This document shows positions 44,937 to 56,534 of a stretch of 64,000 bases of DNA, piece by piece; the stretch's first letter is position 1; each line of letters begins with the position of its first letter. The notes under the pieces are model-generated. The model saw nothing but the letters and a program-made list of their open reading frames with translations. It made no database searches and was not told where the DNA came from. This DNA comes from Selaginella tamariscina (taxonomy: Eukaryota; Streptophyta; Lycopodiopsida; Selaginellales; Selaginellaceae), in the NCBI GenBank assembly GCA_003024785.1, contig PUQB01000557.1, positions 1 through 64,000 of the forward strand, given 5' to 3'. Both the position numbers and the translations under genes were made by a program.

Positions 44937-47900
44937 ATGTTTAATACTGGAGATAAAGTATGTCTTCTTCGGAACAACGAGATAGTTGGCACTGGAACTG
45001 TGGAAGTTCGAGATAATAATGCATCATGTCACAATATTTCCCAAGGATCTTGTGTGTACGTATGGGTGAACACCATTTTCAAGCATGTTGAGGTTCTGGG
45101 AATGGAATTTGAGGAGGGTTCTCCTGTATTGTGGAATTTGGATGAAGTCAAGGCTGACACAAAATATGCAGAGTCACAAACAAATAGTAGCACGAGTTTA
45201 CCAGATGATGGCTTGCCTGCTGTGATGGATGAGGTGATTCTCTTTCTTCGTGAGATTGAAGTCGGAAGAGGCATCATCACAGCTATAAATCCAATGGAAG
45301 CAGTGTCAGAAGAGAAACTAGGGTCCGACTTCGTGGGTGTAGTTGTGACAGAGGTTTCACCTAATGGCACATTGTATCCTGGATCCCTCGTGAGGTGGCG
45401 AACATCTGAATTAAGACGGCAAGATGGTTCAACATATTCTGGGTTGGATTTCAATAATAACAACCCGGAAGAACAACTCATATTTGAAGAGGTTCCTTGC
45501 ATTGGTCCTATTGTAAGAAAAAGGCGATTCATGGGTTGTAGATCTTCCCCTGCAAGTTTCAGCAAGAGGGTAAAGATGGATCCTACATCTTCCGAAAGTG
45601 TTACGAGCATTTCCACGATTGACTGTTGCAAGAAGAAGTGTTGTCAGATGGCAGACCGGAATGAAATTACCCAATGTAGACATGTCTTTCGTATGCTCAC
45701 CCAAAAGCAAAGGCATGAGTTTGTATATGCTGCACTAACTGGGTGTATTGATGGAATGGCCTCGGACACAGGTTATCAGAGTACATCCATGGTATTTAAT
45801 AAGGTGGCCATCTGCTTCAAAGCTTGGTACAGTATATACGGGATCCCAAAGACCACGTTCTACCGTCGGAGGGATGAGTGGCTAGATGGAGCGCGAACCT
45901 CAGTTCATGGGAACACTGGCTTGGTCAAAACCCGCTCTCACATCATGGCAGCCATAGAGATACTCAAGGCTTTTGTGGAAGCAAATGCAGACAGGATGCC
46001 TCACAAATGCCGAACCACAAATGCAGGGGTCAGGGAAAATCTCAAGGTTTTACCTTCAATCTACACTCAATTGAAACTGTGTGAACATGTGAACAAGTGC
46101 CTCAGTTTGATGGGGCTCCAAGCAATCTGCACTGGTACCTTCAACAACATATGGAATACTCATTTTAAGGATGTGGAGATTGCAAAACACTCTAGCTTTT
46201 CTAAGTGTGACACTTGTACATCATTGAAGGCTGCAGAGGCTTGTGCAAAAACCTTGGTGGAGATCACTACCATTCAAAGGAAGATGGAGGCCCACATGAT
46301 TGCACAACAAACTTGTCGGTCTCAGTACTATGCACACCGCATGCTTTCTGTGTCACGCCCATCAGAGTACCTGTGCTTGATCCATGACAAGATGGATCAT
46401 TCAAAGACCAGCATTCCAAAGCTCTTTGCAACACCAAAGTGCCTTGGAAATGTCATGAAACTTCCGATTTCTTTAACAGGTGTGCTAACACATGGACACG
46501 GTTGTGAGTCATATGGACACTTTTCACTTCCACATTGGTCTAGCGACTCCAATTTCACTATTGGGTCGTTAGCCATGTGTTTCAGAAACCTTGAAGCCCA
46601 CTCACAGACAATCCTATCAGTGATCTCAAAGTGAAGAAACAACACCTTCAACCTTTACATAATGCTCTCATGAACACGTCTGCACTTGAGGCTACTTGGG
46701 AATATGAGAGGCATTGTCAGCAACCTGCACAAAAAACAGATGGCCCTGTTGAGAGTTCAGGTTCAGTGGAGGGATCTAGCTCAAATAGTGTACATGTGTC
46801 CTCAACATCAAATAAGCTTCCTCGTCATTTGCTTTTACAGATGGATAATTGTGCAGGCGAGAACAAAAATAGGTAAATCATTTTACTTAAGGGTTTCTCA
46901 AGCTCATACTTACTTTTATTTTCTAGATATGTGCTAGCATACTTGTCAATGCTTGTTGCCAAAGGTGTGTTTGAAACAATCACGCTCAGTTTCCTTATGG
47001 TTGGTCACACTCATGAAGATATTGATGCGTTCTTCAGCAAGGTCTCCAACTCTACAAAAAGGACAAGTGCACTTACCTTACCGCATATGATGAATCTTTT
47101 TGAAAATTGCATCTCCAAAAAAAGTTGTGCTTTGCTTGTGACTGAGGTGCCAGAAGGGAGTGATTCTTTAGTTGGTCACCTTGTGCCGCTACAATTCTTT
47201 TTCTCCATACGAGATGGTATACCTATTATGCAGTACAAGTTACGGCCATCAGAGCAGGAGTGGTTACCGAAAGAGGGCTTAATGCTCTTCAAAAGTGGAG
47301 AGGATGGAAAGCCACTTCTCCCAGAAGGACAACCAGACCCTATTCCATTGAGTGCCCAGCTCAAGGAACAAGAGGTTATTATTGATGGCATCAAAAAATA
47401 TGTGGCATGGGTTCAAAAATCGATGCCAAAGAATTCTGATAAGGCAACTGGTTACTCAGAACTATATAAGCATGTGGTCAACTATTGGGAGACTGTTGTT
47501 CGAGAGTTGGAAGGGCCTACTGTCACAAGTACAGAATTTGCAACACCCTTTCTGGCCTAAAACAAGGTGGCGAGAGGAGATTGAAATGACATCACTGAGC
47601 ACAGACGACATAGAAGCCAGTAGTGATGTGGAAGTGCAAACCCCACACTTTGTTGGACAAAGGAACCAAAAACCTAAAGCATACTTTGATTGCTGCAAGG
47701 ATCTTCAAAAACTAATGATGGTTCTCATTACTCCAGATGCGTCATATAATCAGCCTATTTGGATGGGTCAAATTATCGACACACCTGAAGTAATCACAAA
47801 AAATAGTATTGTTAAGGTTGCATGGTTCAAACCACAAAAAAGGCGACACGAGAAGGAGAGCGAAAGATATAATGGATGCCTAGAGAAAACATGGTCTCCC

Positions 47901-48023
47901 AATCAAAAAGACCCAGCATGTTTTATAAATGTTAAATCCATTCGATATGGGTGGATGTCAAGAAGCGTTGATAAAGTCACGATTAACAAAACTGCAAGGG
48001 AATGTATGTTTTCTGAAGCTTAA
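44937..48023 (+). CDS. Probable transposase of the 27-bp-TIR element (DUF7869-like, RNase H fold)
   Basis: The ATG at 44,937 follows a possible splice acceptor TTTATGTGCAG, so an upstream exon cannot be excluded. Domains in order: an N-terminal region (GDKVCLLRNNEIVGTG), a helix-turn-helix-like block (AICFKAWYSIYGIPKTTFYR), a Cys pair (FSKCDTC), and the first acidic motif CLIHDKMDHSKTSIP (about 46,376-46,420). Next come QMDNCAGENKNR (46,838-46,872), a 54-bp intron (46,873-46,926), and VGHTHEDIDAFFS (47,000-47,036). The D...D...E/D arrangement with MDN-x-x-x-E-N-K-N and GHTHEDID is what I associate with DUF7869-type proteins. Frame changes near 46,605 and 47,540 interrupt roughly 1,000 residues; the second is one extra T absent from copy A. 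Confidence 0.75.
46873..46926 (+). other. 54-bp spliceosomal intron in the transposase gene
   Basis: AATAG|GTAAATC ... TTTTCTAG|ATATG. Removing it joins NKNR to YVLAYLSML in frame. It is conserved in copy A at about 11,690-11,743. Confidence 0.85.
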
Positions 48024-48501
48024 AGCAATTACAAAATTATAAAATATCATATATTTAATATTCATAATTATTATAAACTCTTTAATAATAGTACCAAATT
48101 GTATACTTAACTATATAAATTTAAAAAATGATATGGAAGATTGACTATATTATTATAGGATTTTATATATATTATTACTACTACAAATTTTTAATTAATA
48201 ATGTTATATTTAAATATTAATATTTTAATAACAACATCAATATTTATATAATGTACCTCTTATGCTCTTCCTTAATTGTTATATTAGGCAATATATTATA
48301 TAATTTAATACATTCTACTTTTATAATGTTATTAATTTTTGTTCAATGAATGCTATAATTTATTAAAGGGTAGAATACAAAATAGAATATTCTAAAGAAT
48401 ATTCTCTTTTCAAACATATATTCTAAAGAATATTCCTTTAATATTAGAAAATGCTAATTAAATAGCTAAAATTGCTAATTATTAGGAAATGGGACTATAG
48501 C
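48024..48501. other. AT-rich 3' flank of the transposase gene, copy C
   Basis: No gene. Homologous to 12,881-13,362 in copy A. Contains the AGAATATTC/GAATATTCT inverted repeats just before the right TIR. Confidence 0.65.
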
Positions 48502-48528
48502 CATGCCCATTTTAGTTACAACTTGCAT
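48502..48528 (-). repeat. Right terminal inverted repeat of copy C
   Basis: Reads ...TTTTAGTTACAACTTGCAT and is followed by the target duplication CTTA. Confidence 0.93.
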
Positions 48529-48532
48529 CTTA

Positions 48533-50115
48533 ATTTATATTGTAATTTCTAAACTTAATCTGTAAGTGATTATTTAAATGTTCATGTGACGAAGCTAGTT
48601 CACCATTTAGTGTGTACAATCTTCCACTGATATTATAGCTTGTGAAGTCTAGAATTGTATTTACCAGGGGGCTTCAAACTTTCCAATCTACTCATCCTAC
48701 GTATTATCGAATGCAATTTACTTGCATCAAGCAAAGAAGCTATGGTGTGACTTTGTGAAACTACTGCCTATTTAAGATGGAAAAGCGGAATCCATCTTTG
48801 AAACACTTCAAGGTTTGCTATTGGAAATGAAATTTGAGCATAGAGAGGTTAGTGACTTTTGTATTGGACGAAGCATCAAGCATGATTGGTTGTAATGGTG
48901 GAGTAGTTTAGAAGATTAGAGGGATTTGTTTGAAGCTCATTGGGGTTCATTATATAGCTCATTAAGAAGCTCTTGTAGTTAAGAATGGTTTTGCAATAAA
49001 TCGGCAGACCTTTGATGCACTTACAAGTGATGTTTGTTGGTTGTTGAAGGGTGAAGTCATGCAACAACTTTGTGTGGCTATGCCAGCTTTGTTGGAGCAA
49101 TGGAAAAGTGCTTATAAAGCTCAGTACTCTAGCTTGACTATTTTTCAGGTATCACATTCTTTAAAAAGAATTACTTTATATGTTTTTTTTAAACTTTTTA
49201 AAGTATAGTTCTTTATTCATCTTCTAGTGGACATTTTGGCAGAGTTAAACAAACTCAATATTCTTTTGTAAGCATAGCTGACAGATTGCTCAAACATTAG
49301 ATCCTTCCTTGACCATGACTATTGAAGCTTTAAAGGAGTGCTATCTACTCATACAAAGAGATTTGACAGTGGATCGCCTCTCTTTTCAAAGTTCTTAAGG
49401 GATAGTGCAAATGGACAACTTTCTTATCAAAAAAATGGGGTTTCTCATTGTGCACAAGGTATAATATAAGGCCAGTGGAAAGTATGAAATATGTTGGAGT
49501 CGGAGCTCATCATGAGACCTCAAATGCTAACACTCCAGCTGGGTAACAAATTGATTTAAATGTTACTAAGTTAACTCCAGGTTCTTTAGAGGATTATGTG
49601 AAGAAGGGTTGAGCATATGTCCAAGTTACGGGGATGCATTTGAATGTTCGTTTTCTAGATATTGCCTTCTTTAATATTTCATGCTATTCCAGCCGGCATC
49701 ATATCAAAAGGATTTCCAGACGCTTCAGTGACTATAAGAACACGGCTTAAAAGGTTGTTGCAAACAGTTGACGTGGATTCAAAAGTAATGGTATAGTGGC
49801 TTACAACAATGAGTTGATGATTTTACAGGATTTTATTAAAGAGAGCATGGATGGCAAGCATTTATCAATGGCTAGAGACATCATTAGTGTCATAGTTTTT
49901 TGTAATTCAAGTTGGCAAATGGTATGGCAAACCAGTAAAATGCAAAAATTTAGTTCAAGTATTTGTTTTTTTTCTTCTCTTATAGTATATATACATATAT
50001 ATAATTATCCACTGCTTGAAAATGTGGCTAAGTTTCACACTATGCACATTTGTTTAATATTAGCTATATTAAAAACAATTAACCTACGTTATTAGGGCTA
50101 GGGTGTAGGAGTGCT
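48533..50115. other. Region with faint decayed coding traces
   Basis: No intact gene. A plus-strand patch near 49,020-49,150 reads MQQLCVAMPALLEQWKSAYK and ends at a CAG|GTATCAC donor-like site. Another near 49,680-49,790 reads AGIISKGFPDASVTIRTRLK. The latter loosely recalls the SKG/TAKG-x-PD motif of SPO11/Topo VI A, but with nothing else to support it. Stops occur throughout. Confidence 0.35.
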
Positions 50116-50121
50116 TTGACA

Positions 50122-53100
50122 ATGGCCAAATGCTCTCTATGGTCGGGAGCAGCCGCTGCAGCGAAGAACCAGGAAAGGCGCAGCGAGGATGCGTACTTCA
50201 TCGACAGCGACTGGGTTGGGGTTGCCGATGGCGTGGGTTCCTGGTACACACAAGAACGCATCGATGCAGGCGACTTTGCAAGGGAGCTGATGACCAAGTG
50301 CAAGAAAATTCTGGCTCGCAAGCCACATGTCAAGGACGAAGACAATGGGTTGCTCAGGTGATGGCAAAGGCTACGCGGCGAACGAAGTCCATTGGTTCGT
50401 CGACAGTGCTACTTGCCGGAGGCTTGGCGACGGCAAGAACGTCCTCCACATTGCAAACATGGCGACTCTGGCTGTTTGGTCATTCGGAATGGCAAGCTGC
50501 TTGCCAAATCCACTTTCCAGACGGCTGGCATCAAATTTGCCTTACCAGGTTTGCAACTCGCAGAGACCCCAGGATGAATATTGTGCCATGGACCCTGTCA
50601 TGCTCGGTGAGGTGCTTAAGGTGCCGGTTCAGTCGGAGACATTGTCATCTGTGCAACCGACGGGCTCTTCGATAGCAGGACGCTGGAGCAGGTGGTTGTA
50701 GTGTCCAGTGGCCTTGCTCGAGATGGAGCTTCTCCACAAGCTCTGGCCAGGGTCCTCATGATGCTGGGGCGTAATGGATGGAAGGAAGATGACATAACGG
50801 TGGTGGTGTCACTCGTTGTGGATGACTCGACTGTTTCTATTTCGGACCACAAGTCGTGGGCCGACAAAGTGTTGACCTTCGCTCCAGGCATCGCAGCCAA
50901 ATTGAGAGCTAATGCCTACTTTTCTTTCGATAGGCCGGAGGACCACGTTTTATCGGTCGTGCTTAGGCTGCAGAAGATGGGGAAAGAGAGATACTTTAGT
51001 GGGCTAGATGACGATACCTTGAAGAGTAAGCTCGAGGAGATGCTGCACGAGACTTCCTTCGATAATTTGCGGAAGAGGCAGAAGATGGAAGAGCCAGACT
51101 TGAGCTACCTGTTGAAGTAAAGCAGGTGTTGGACGACTATGCCAGTGGGAAACTGAGTCTTGTCAAGTACAAGGGTGGTGCGCAAGTTGTAAGCTGTGAA
51201 GGCAAGCCATGTTTGCTCCTCAGTCATCTGGGCGATGAGACTGAGGAGAACTTGGGCGTCCTCCAAATTTTAGAAGAAAAGCTGCAAGATTCAATGGTCA
51301 TGCTTGCGGGTGGACATGGTTCTGGAAAGACAAGGCTGCTTTACAAATACTTGTGTAGCAAGGGAGAAGAGGTGGCCTGTACTTGACTGCTCGCAAATCA
51401 GAAGAGCACTGGGGATCACTGACTTTTGAGTACTTGGTGACGGAGGTTCTTTCGGGCTCGCTCAGACCGATTAGGCCAGATGGCCAACGAAATCGTTCAT
51501 ATTCATTATCGCTCCCTTCCTTTACGGTTGGAGACCAAATGAAAGCTGCTGCTGGCTGCCAGGATGAGGATTACAAGTACTGCAGACGCAGGCTGAGCGG
51601 CAGGCAGTGGCTGGTGCTACAGGCGGCATGCAGGGCGTTAGTCTACTCAGATGGTACACCAATTGGGGAAGCAGGAGACGTGTTCAAAATCTTCTTTGCC
51701 AAGATTTGCAAGCAGGAGGATAAGCTCCGTGACCACTGGAGGCTGAAGGAGGGTTACTTCAGTTGTTAGTAAGATGCCCGTTTGTGTGATAGACGACATT
51801 GAGCAATGCCGGATGGCTTTACACGGGTGCTTCAGTGAGAGGGATGACTTTGTGGCTTGGGGTTGGCAAGAGCACTGGGAGCTTTTTTCCAGAAACTTGG
51901 TGGCAGAGTTGTATTCTCTGGGGCGGCTGGCGACCGTGAATTGCTTGAGAAGAAGAACAAGAACATGATCGAGCAAGTGTTTGCCAAGGATGCTGGCACA
52001 CAGCAGACGAGGCAATCGAGTACAGTGAGCAGGTGCTGCTGCGAAAGATGAGCGAGGACGAAGCAGACTTTATGAGGACTTTGTGTTCCAGAGGTTCAAA
52101 GGCAGGTTCACGCCTTTCGTCTCTATGTTGGAGGTGATGCTGTCGAGGAAGTCAACCTGCAAGATGCAGCAGAGTACATTGAGAAAGGTTATACCACTAC
52201 GGAAGATGTGTCCTCTGAGGTGACTAGTTTCTGCAAGACCATTGCGTCCTTGTCAAGGGCTTGCCGGCTACCATCGGCTGGGCTTGCTTCGAGCATTCCG
52301 TATTGGAGGAGCCCTAGTGTCTTCGAAGATTGGTAACAGCTGAAATCCGGGAACTGGTTGAGTCGGGCCTAGCGAACTGGGTGCTGGTGAGAGGGAAGCG
52401 TGTTTGGCTATCTGCGACGAATACCTGGTTCGCAAGGCTTACGAGAACATGCACGGAGTCACATCTATCGAATGGATGCGACCGGTACAACGGGTTGAGG
52501 CCACCAAGTCGGCCAAAAACTATGACTTGGTTCCCTTCTGCTTCCTGAGAATGTGGAAGGAGTACAAGGGGGTATTAGAAGACATGCCATCTTCAAGGAT
52601 CTCCTGGAGGACGACAAGTGCCCGATGCAGCTGAAAATCCTGTCCAAGTCTACGAGTGCTTTCTTGGAGAAACAATGAACAATGTGTGCTACCAATGAGC
52701 GACGGGCTGAAACTTGAAGACTTCTTCTGTGATGAGCAGCCCAGGTGCAAATTTCTACAGTGGATGGCCAAGGATTTCTCCACTTCAAGTGCAGCAGGAG
52801 GATCGTGTTTGATGGCACTGGCATGAGTGTTGGCTACTTCCATCATCTTCACTTTCCTAAGAAGGACATTATGGAGGAGGGAGCTGTTGTCAAGGGCAGA
52901 GGTCGTCTTGTGAAGATGGAACCCGGAGTGGATTGGGTTCCAGATGTTACCTCTGCTTGTGCTGGTTCATCCGTTCCAGGTAGTGCAGGATTGCCCAAGT
53001 GGTCCTTCAAAGAGGTTGCCCCTGGAAAGCTCAAGGTCACTCTTGTGCTGGACAATGAGAATATCAAACTGGCCTTCACTCAAGCAGAGGTCGAAGTAGT

Positions 53101-53146
53101 GAGAGATACATGTGACCATTTTTGTTGTCGCCGACGCGGATTTTGA
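50122..53146 (+). pseudogene. PP2C-type phosphatase joined to a P-loop NTPase-like region (frame-broken)
   Basis: The ATG at 50,122 starts with [21 protein letters not shown], the metal-binding DGVGSW block of PPTC7/PP2C-type phosphatases. GSSTVLL, ANMGDSGCLVIRNGKL-like, GDIVICATDGLFDSRTLEQV and GWKEDDITVVV follow over alternating frames, giving a complete PP2C core. It continues without a stop-and-start gap into a helical region. Walker A AGGHGSGKTRLLYKY lies near 51,303 and Walker B-like VCVIDDIEQC near 51,782, followed by FFQKLGGRVVFSG. The C-terminal region (KWSFKEVAPGKLKVTLVLDN) ends at 53,146. The NTPase part is reminiscent of Crinkler/RHS-type proteins; this is an inference. About ten frame changes and no introns suggest an old retrocopy or mobile-element gene. 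Confidence 0.6.
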
Positions 53147-54422
53147 TTTTGCGTGAAACATCAATAGTTATATCATTTATTATATATACCTTAACACCGA
53201 GGAATAATATATATAATATAGGGAATATTATATTAATGAAATATTGCGAAGTAGTTCAAAATATTAAAATACATATTTAATTTAAATAATACTAATTAAA
53301 TATATCTTTCTTGAATCTATAATACTGAAGTATATAATTCAAACAAAGATAGTCATTACATGCATATGTGTTAATATATATAATATGTTTTATTTATATT
53401 AATGAATATAAAAGCTGTATATTTAGTGAATTTGTATGAATGAATTGGTTGTTGCTATATAACGTGAAATATAACATATACAGATCTAACAGGCTTATAT
53501 CCAAATATACATAGTATCCTATACCTTACAATATATATACCTCACTAAAATATATCCGTACTGTAGGATATATCATAAATATGTTCAATAATTAAGATTT
53601 TTAATAATATTCTTATCAAATAATATATATTGGATGTATATGCATATGTGTGTGTATATGTGACACGAGCTTCTCTAAGCGCTCTCTCTCTCTCACTCAC
53701 ACCCACACGTGTGTGTAGGTACGTACGTACGTATATATGTACATTTGTATGTGTGTATCAAAGACAAGAGTTTCTTTAAGCTTTCTCTCTCTCTCTCTCT
53801 CTCTCTCACACAACACACACACATGCACGTATGTATGTATATGCATATTATGTGTGTGTTGTGCAGGCGGGGAACTTAATTCCAAATATACGGATTCAAA
53901 TGACGCAGTTGAATGCCTTCCACTGCATATTCCAAGGAATCAATTAACCGAAGTTAGTTATGTGTTTAAATTTGGAGTATAAAAGATTATGCATATGCAT
54001 AAAACAGGTAGTATTATTTTACAATAATATACACAATTTAATTTACTGGCTACTTAACATATACACACTTAATATTAATATGAACTAATTATTTTAATAT
54101 ACACACTTAATATTAAAATTAACTATAATTGATTTTGACGGGTTAGCTTGCAACTTCAACTTTCAACTTCCGAAACCCCGCCAAGTCCGCCTATTCCACT
54201 CCTAAACAAACATTGTGTGTATATATAGTATTAGCAAAAATTACTAAATATATTACATATTATAATAATAAGCTATAAAGATATATGATATATATAATAT
54301 ATATATATATTATATATAATATATATATATATAGTAATATATATAATCTTGAACCTATAATTAGTTTAACTTGCAGGTACCATATTATTTTTATTTTCTT
54401 GATTATTCCCATAATCATTATT
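53147..54422 (+). repeat. Left arm of a large inverted repeat (continues from the gene's 3' end)
   Basis: Together with the 3' end of the PP2C-NTPase gene (from about 52,740), this sequence recurs inverted at 62,449-64,000. Shared landmarks are the ACGAGCTTCTCTAAGCGCTCTC stretch (53,665), GCCTTCCACTGCATATTCCA (53,914) and ACTTGCAGGTACCATATTAT (54,370). It contains TG/TC microsatellites near 53,690-53,830 and a TA-rich block near 54,280-54,345. No gene. Confidence 0.87.
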
Positions 54423-54424
54423 AA

Positions 54425-54799
54425 ACCCGGGTTAGCCTACCCTATCGTTGGTAGGATTTTTCCCTTGTGACCGAGTACATCACGTCTAAGGAGTTAATCA
54501 ATTCTTTGGTCTATTAACCCACTCGTAAGCTTGTAAAGGATTGCTCAAATTTACATTCCCCAAGAATAGTGGATGAAGCCTTGTTTTGACCGCCTCATCC
54601 ACGCTAAGTTAGGAACGATACCTGCAGCTCAACTAGCTCACGCTTCCTAATTCACGAGGTGAACATTGACCGTGGACTTAGCTAACTAAAGGTGTGAGTT
54701 CCTAGGAGATGGGTTCTTAATATGGATTATTTTACTAGATTTTGTGGGGTTTCTAGAGAGGGATTTCAATGTTGGCATCTGGCAAGTTGCCTTCAGGCA
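54425..54799 (-). repeat. R-family fragment, one end only
   Basis: Inverted relative to 4,085. Its right edge reads GGCACCAAGTAAAAACTCTAAC, the reverse complement of an R-family start. The body (GGGTTAGCCTACCCT, TCAACTAGCTCACGC) resembles 56,780-57,144. Truncated at the left against the inverted-repeat arm. Confidence 0.75.
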
Positions 54800-55141
54800 C
54801 CAAGTAAAAACTCTAACAAAAGGCCTTCAATATAAATTTTAATTAAATTTAAAAAAATTAACTAACTTGTTGTCTGTATTGGTGACAAACTTTGCAAACA
54901 TGCAAAAACAGGCAACTTCATGTCGCAGGTGATGCCTTCAGCATCTAAGCTAGCAATTGAGTGAACAATAGTTTTTGAAGCACTTACTTTATGTAATGCA
55001 AAAGGGTAGTGAAAATTATGTGAACTTTTTTGCCAAACTCTACATAGAGTGATAGCGTTAGTTTCGGTTATTTTTTTAACCTAGTCTAGTCTTAAAGTTT
55101 GATGTCAATGAAGATGTTGACATTTTCAAAGGGCAAGAGTG
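54800..55141. other. Spacer between two R-family copies
   Basis: A short minus-strand patch near 54,870-54,960 looks coding (LDAEGITCDMKLPVFACLQ) but is isolated and unrecognised. Nothing else seen. Confidence 0.35.
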
Positions 55142-55429
55142 TGTCATAGTTTTTACTATGACTCTACTTTTTAATTTAGAATTTGATTATTATTACCTAC
55201 TAAGTTATGTTGACATCCTAAGTGTTGTAAGAAATAGCCCCACTTGGTGCATTGGATATTAAGGATAATCCAACTGCGTGTTATTAGATATTTGCAAGAA
55301 GCTCCAAGCGAAGGTAGCACTTCCATCTAAAAAACTCTCTTCCAAATTTAACATCCCATTTAGGTTTCCTAGTAGTTGTGGTGAGTCTGACGTGTCAACC
55401 CTAGGTTTGCCCTAACCCCACACCCTCTG

Positions 55430-56534
55430 TGTCATAGTTCTAACCTGGTGGGTTGACCACTTAGGTAAAGATTGTGGAATATGTGGAAAAGACCCAAGTG
55501 GACCTGGGTCATCATGACTAAGGGCCCTCTCATAAATGCCAATTGGCCTAGTTTCTTAAGGAGAGAGGGAAAATTATGACAATTTGTATTGGAGCAGTCC
55601 CGGGTTTGATTCCCATTAGGAGTGAACTTGTGAATAAAGCTCATGCCACTAAGGTTGGTGCACATGTCATTACCTAACTAGACCCCTCGATCACATGTGT
55701 ACAGCCATGCATATCTGAGATTTGCCTCTGGCCCGATTGACATGTGATGCGAGTACAAACATGCGATTCATACATTGTTGACCCAAATTTGCTTCTTGCC
55801 CGATTGACATGTGATGCGAGTACAAACATGCGATCCACACATTATTGGTCCAGATTCGCCTCTAGCCCGATTGACATGTGATGCGATACAAACATGCGGG
55901 TCACACAATGTGTGGATCGCCTCTAAGTTGGGTGCGAGCCATGCGTAAGTAGAAACGCCTCTAAGTTGCGCCTTGTGGAGGAAGGCATAATGCAACCTTA
56001 CAAACATGCAATCCACACATAGTTGGCCCGATTGACATGTGATGAGAGTACAAACATGCAGTCACACAATGTTGGCTCGATTGACATGTGATGCGAGTAC
56101 AAACATGCAATCACACAATGTGTGGATTGCCTCTAAGATGGGTGCGAGACATGCGTAAGTAGAAATGCCTATGAGTTGTGCTTGTGAAGGAAGGCATAAT
56201 AACAACCCTTAAGTCCATGGATAAGGGCATCCACTTTCTTAAATGGGTGGAAAGTGTCATAGTTCTAACCTGATGGGTTGACCACCTAGGTAAAGACTCA
56301 AACGGACCTGGGTCATCATGACCCTCTCATAAACACCAATTGTTCTCTCCCCTTAAGCCAACTAGGTCTGTTGTCCCTCTCCCCTTAAGCCAACTAGGTC
56401 CGCTTAAGTTTTCCCACATATTCCACAATCTTTACCCATGTGGTTAACCTCTCCCTTAAGCCAACTAGGTTTGCTTGAGTCTTTCCCACATATCCCATAA
56501 ACTTTACCTATGTGGTCAACCTAGAACTATGACA
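55430..56534. mobile_element. 1.1-kb non-autonomous TIR element with tandem repeats
   Basis: Left end TGTCATAGTTCTAACCTGG and right end CTAGAACTATGACA are inverted copies that continue into GGTTGACCAC...TAGGTAAAG with a small gap. CTCTG flanks both sides (55,425-55,429 and 56,535-56,539). No coding sequence is supported. A second, internal copy of the left end lies at 56,248. The ends share TGTCATAG with the surrounding R family, so it may be a derivative of it. Confidence 0.82.
55730..56125. repeat. Tandem repeat inside the 1.1-kb element
   Basis: The unit CGATTGACATGTGATGCGAG, then TACAAACATGC, occurs five times (starts near 55,734, 55,801, 55,868, 56,031 and 56,079) with spacing of about 67 bp for the first three. 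Confidence 0.82.

Larger units (their letters stand above)
33122..48528 (+). mobile_element. 27-bp-TIR element, copy C: complete 15.4-kb transposon
   Basis: Left TIR 33,122-33,148 and right TIR 48,502-48,528 match in inverted orientation at 25 of 27 positions. CTTA occurs at 33,118-33,121 and 48,529-48,532, a 4-bp target duplication. Homology with copies A and B stops exactly at these ends, which independently confirms the boundaries. Cargo from the left: HAD-like gene (minus), ParB-like gene (minus), two palindrome arrays, microsatellite, minisatellite with TTTAGGG repeats, AT repeats, a third palindrome array, transposase-like gene (plus). The superfamily is not one I can name. Confidence 0.9.

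Noticed and set aside
33122-48528. Polinton/Maverick-type element, suggested by the 15-kb size
   Set aside because: No protein-primed DNA polymerase, retroviral-type integrase, capsid or packaging ATPase genes are seen, TIRs are only 27 bp, and the target duplication is 4 bp where Polintons make 6.
49680-49795. SPO11/Topo VI subunit A fragment
   Set aside because: Only a single SKGFPD-like string is visible. No catalytic Tyr domain or Toprim acidic motifs nearby, and stops follow at once.
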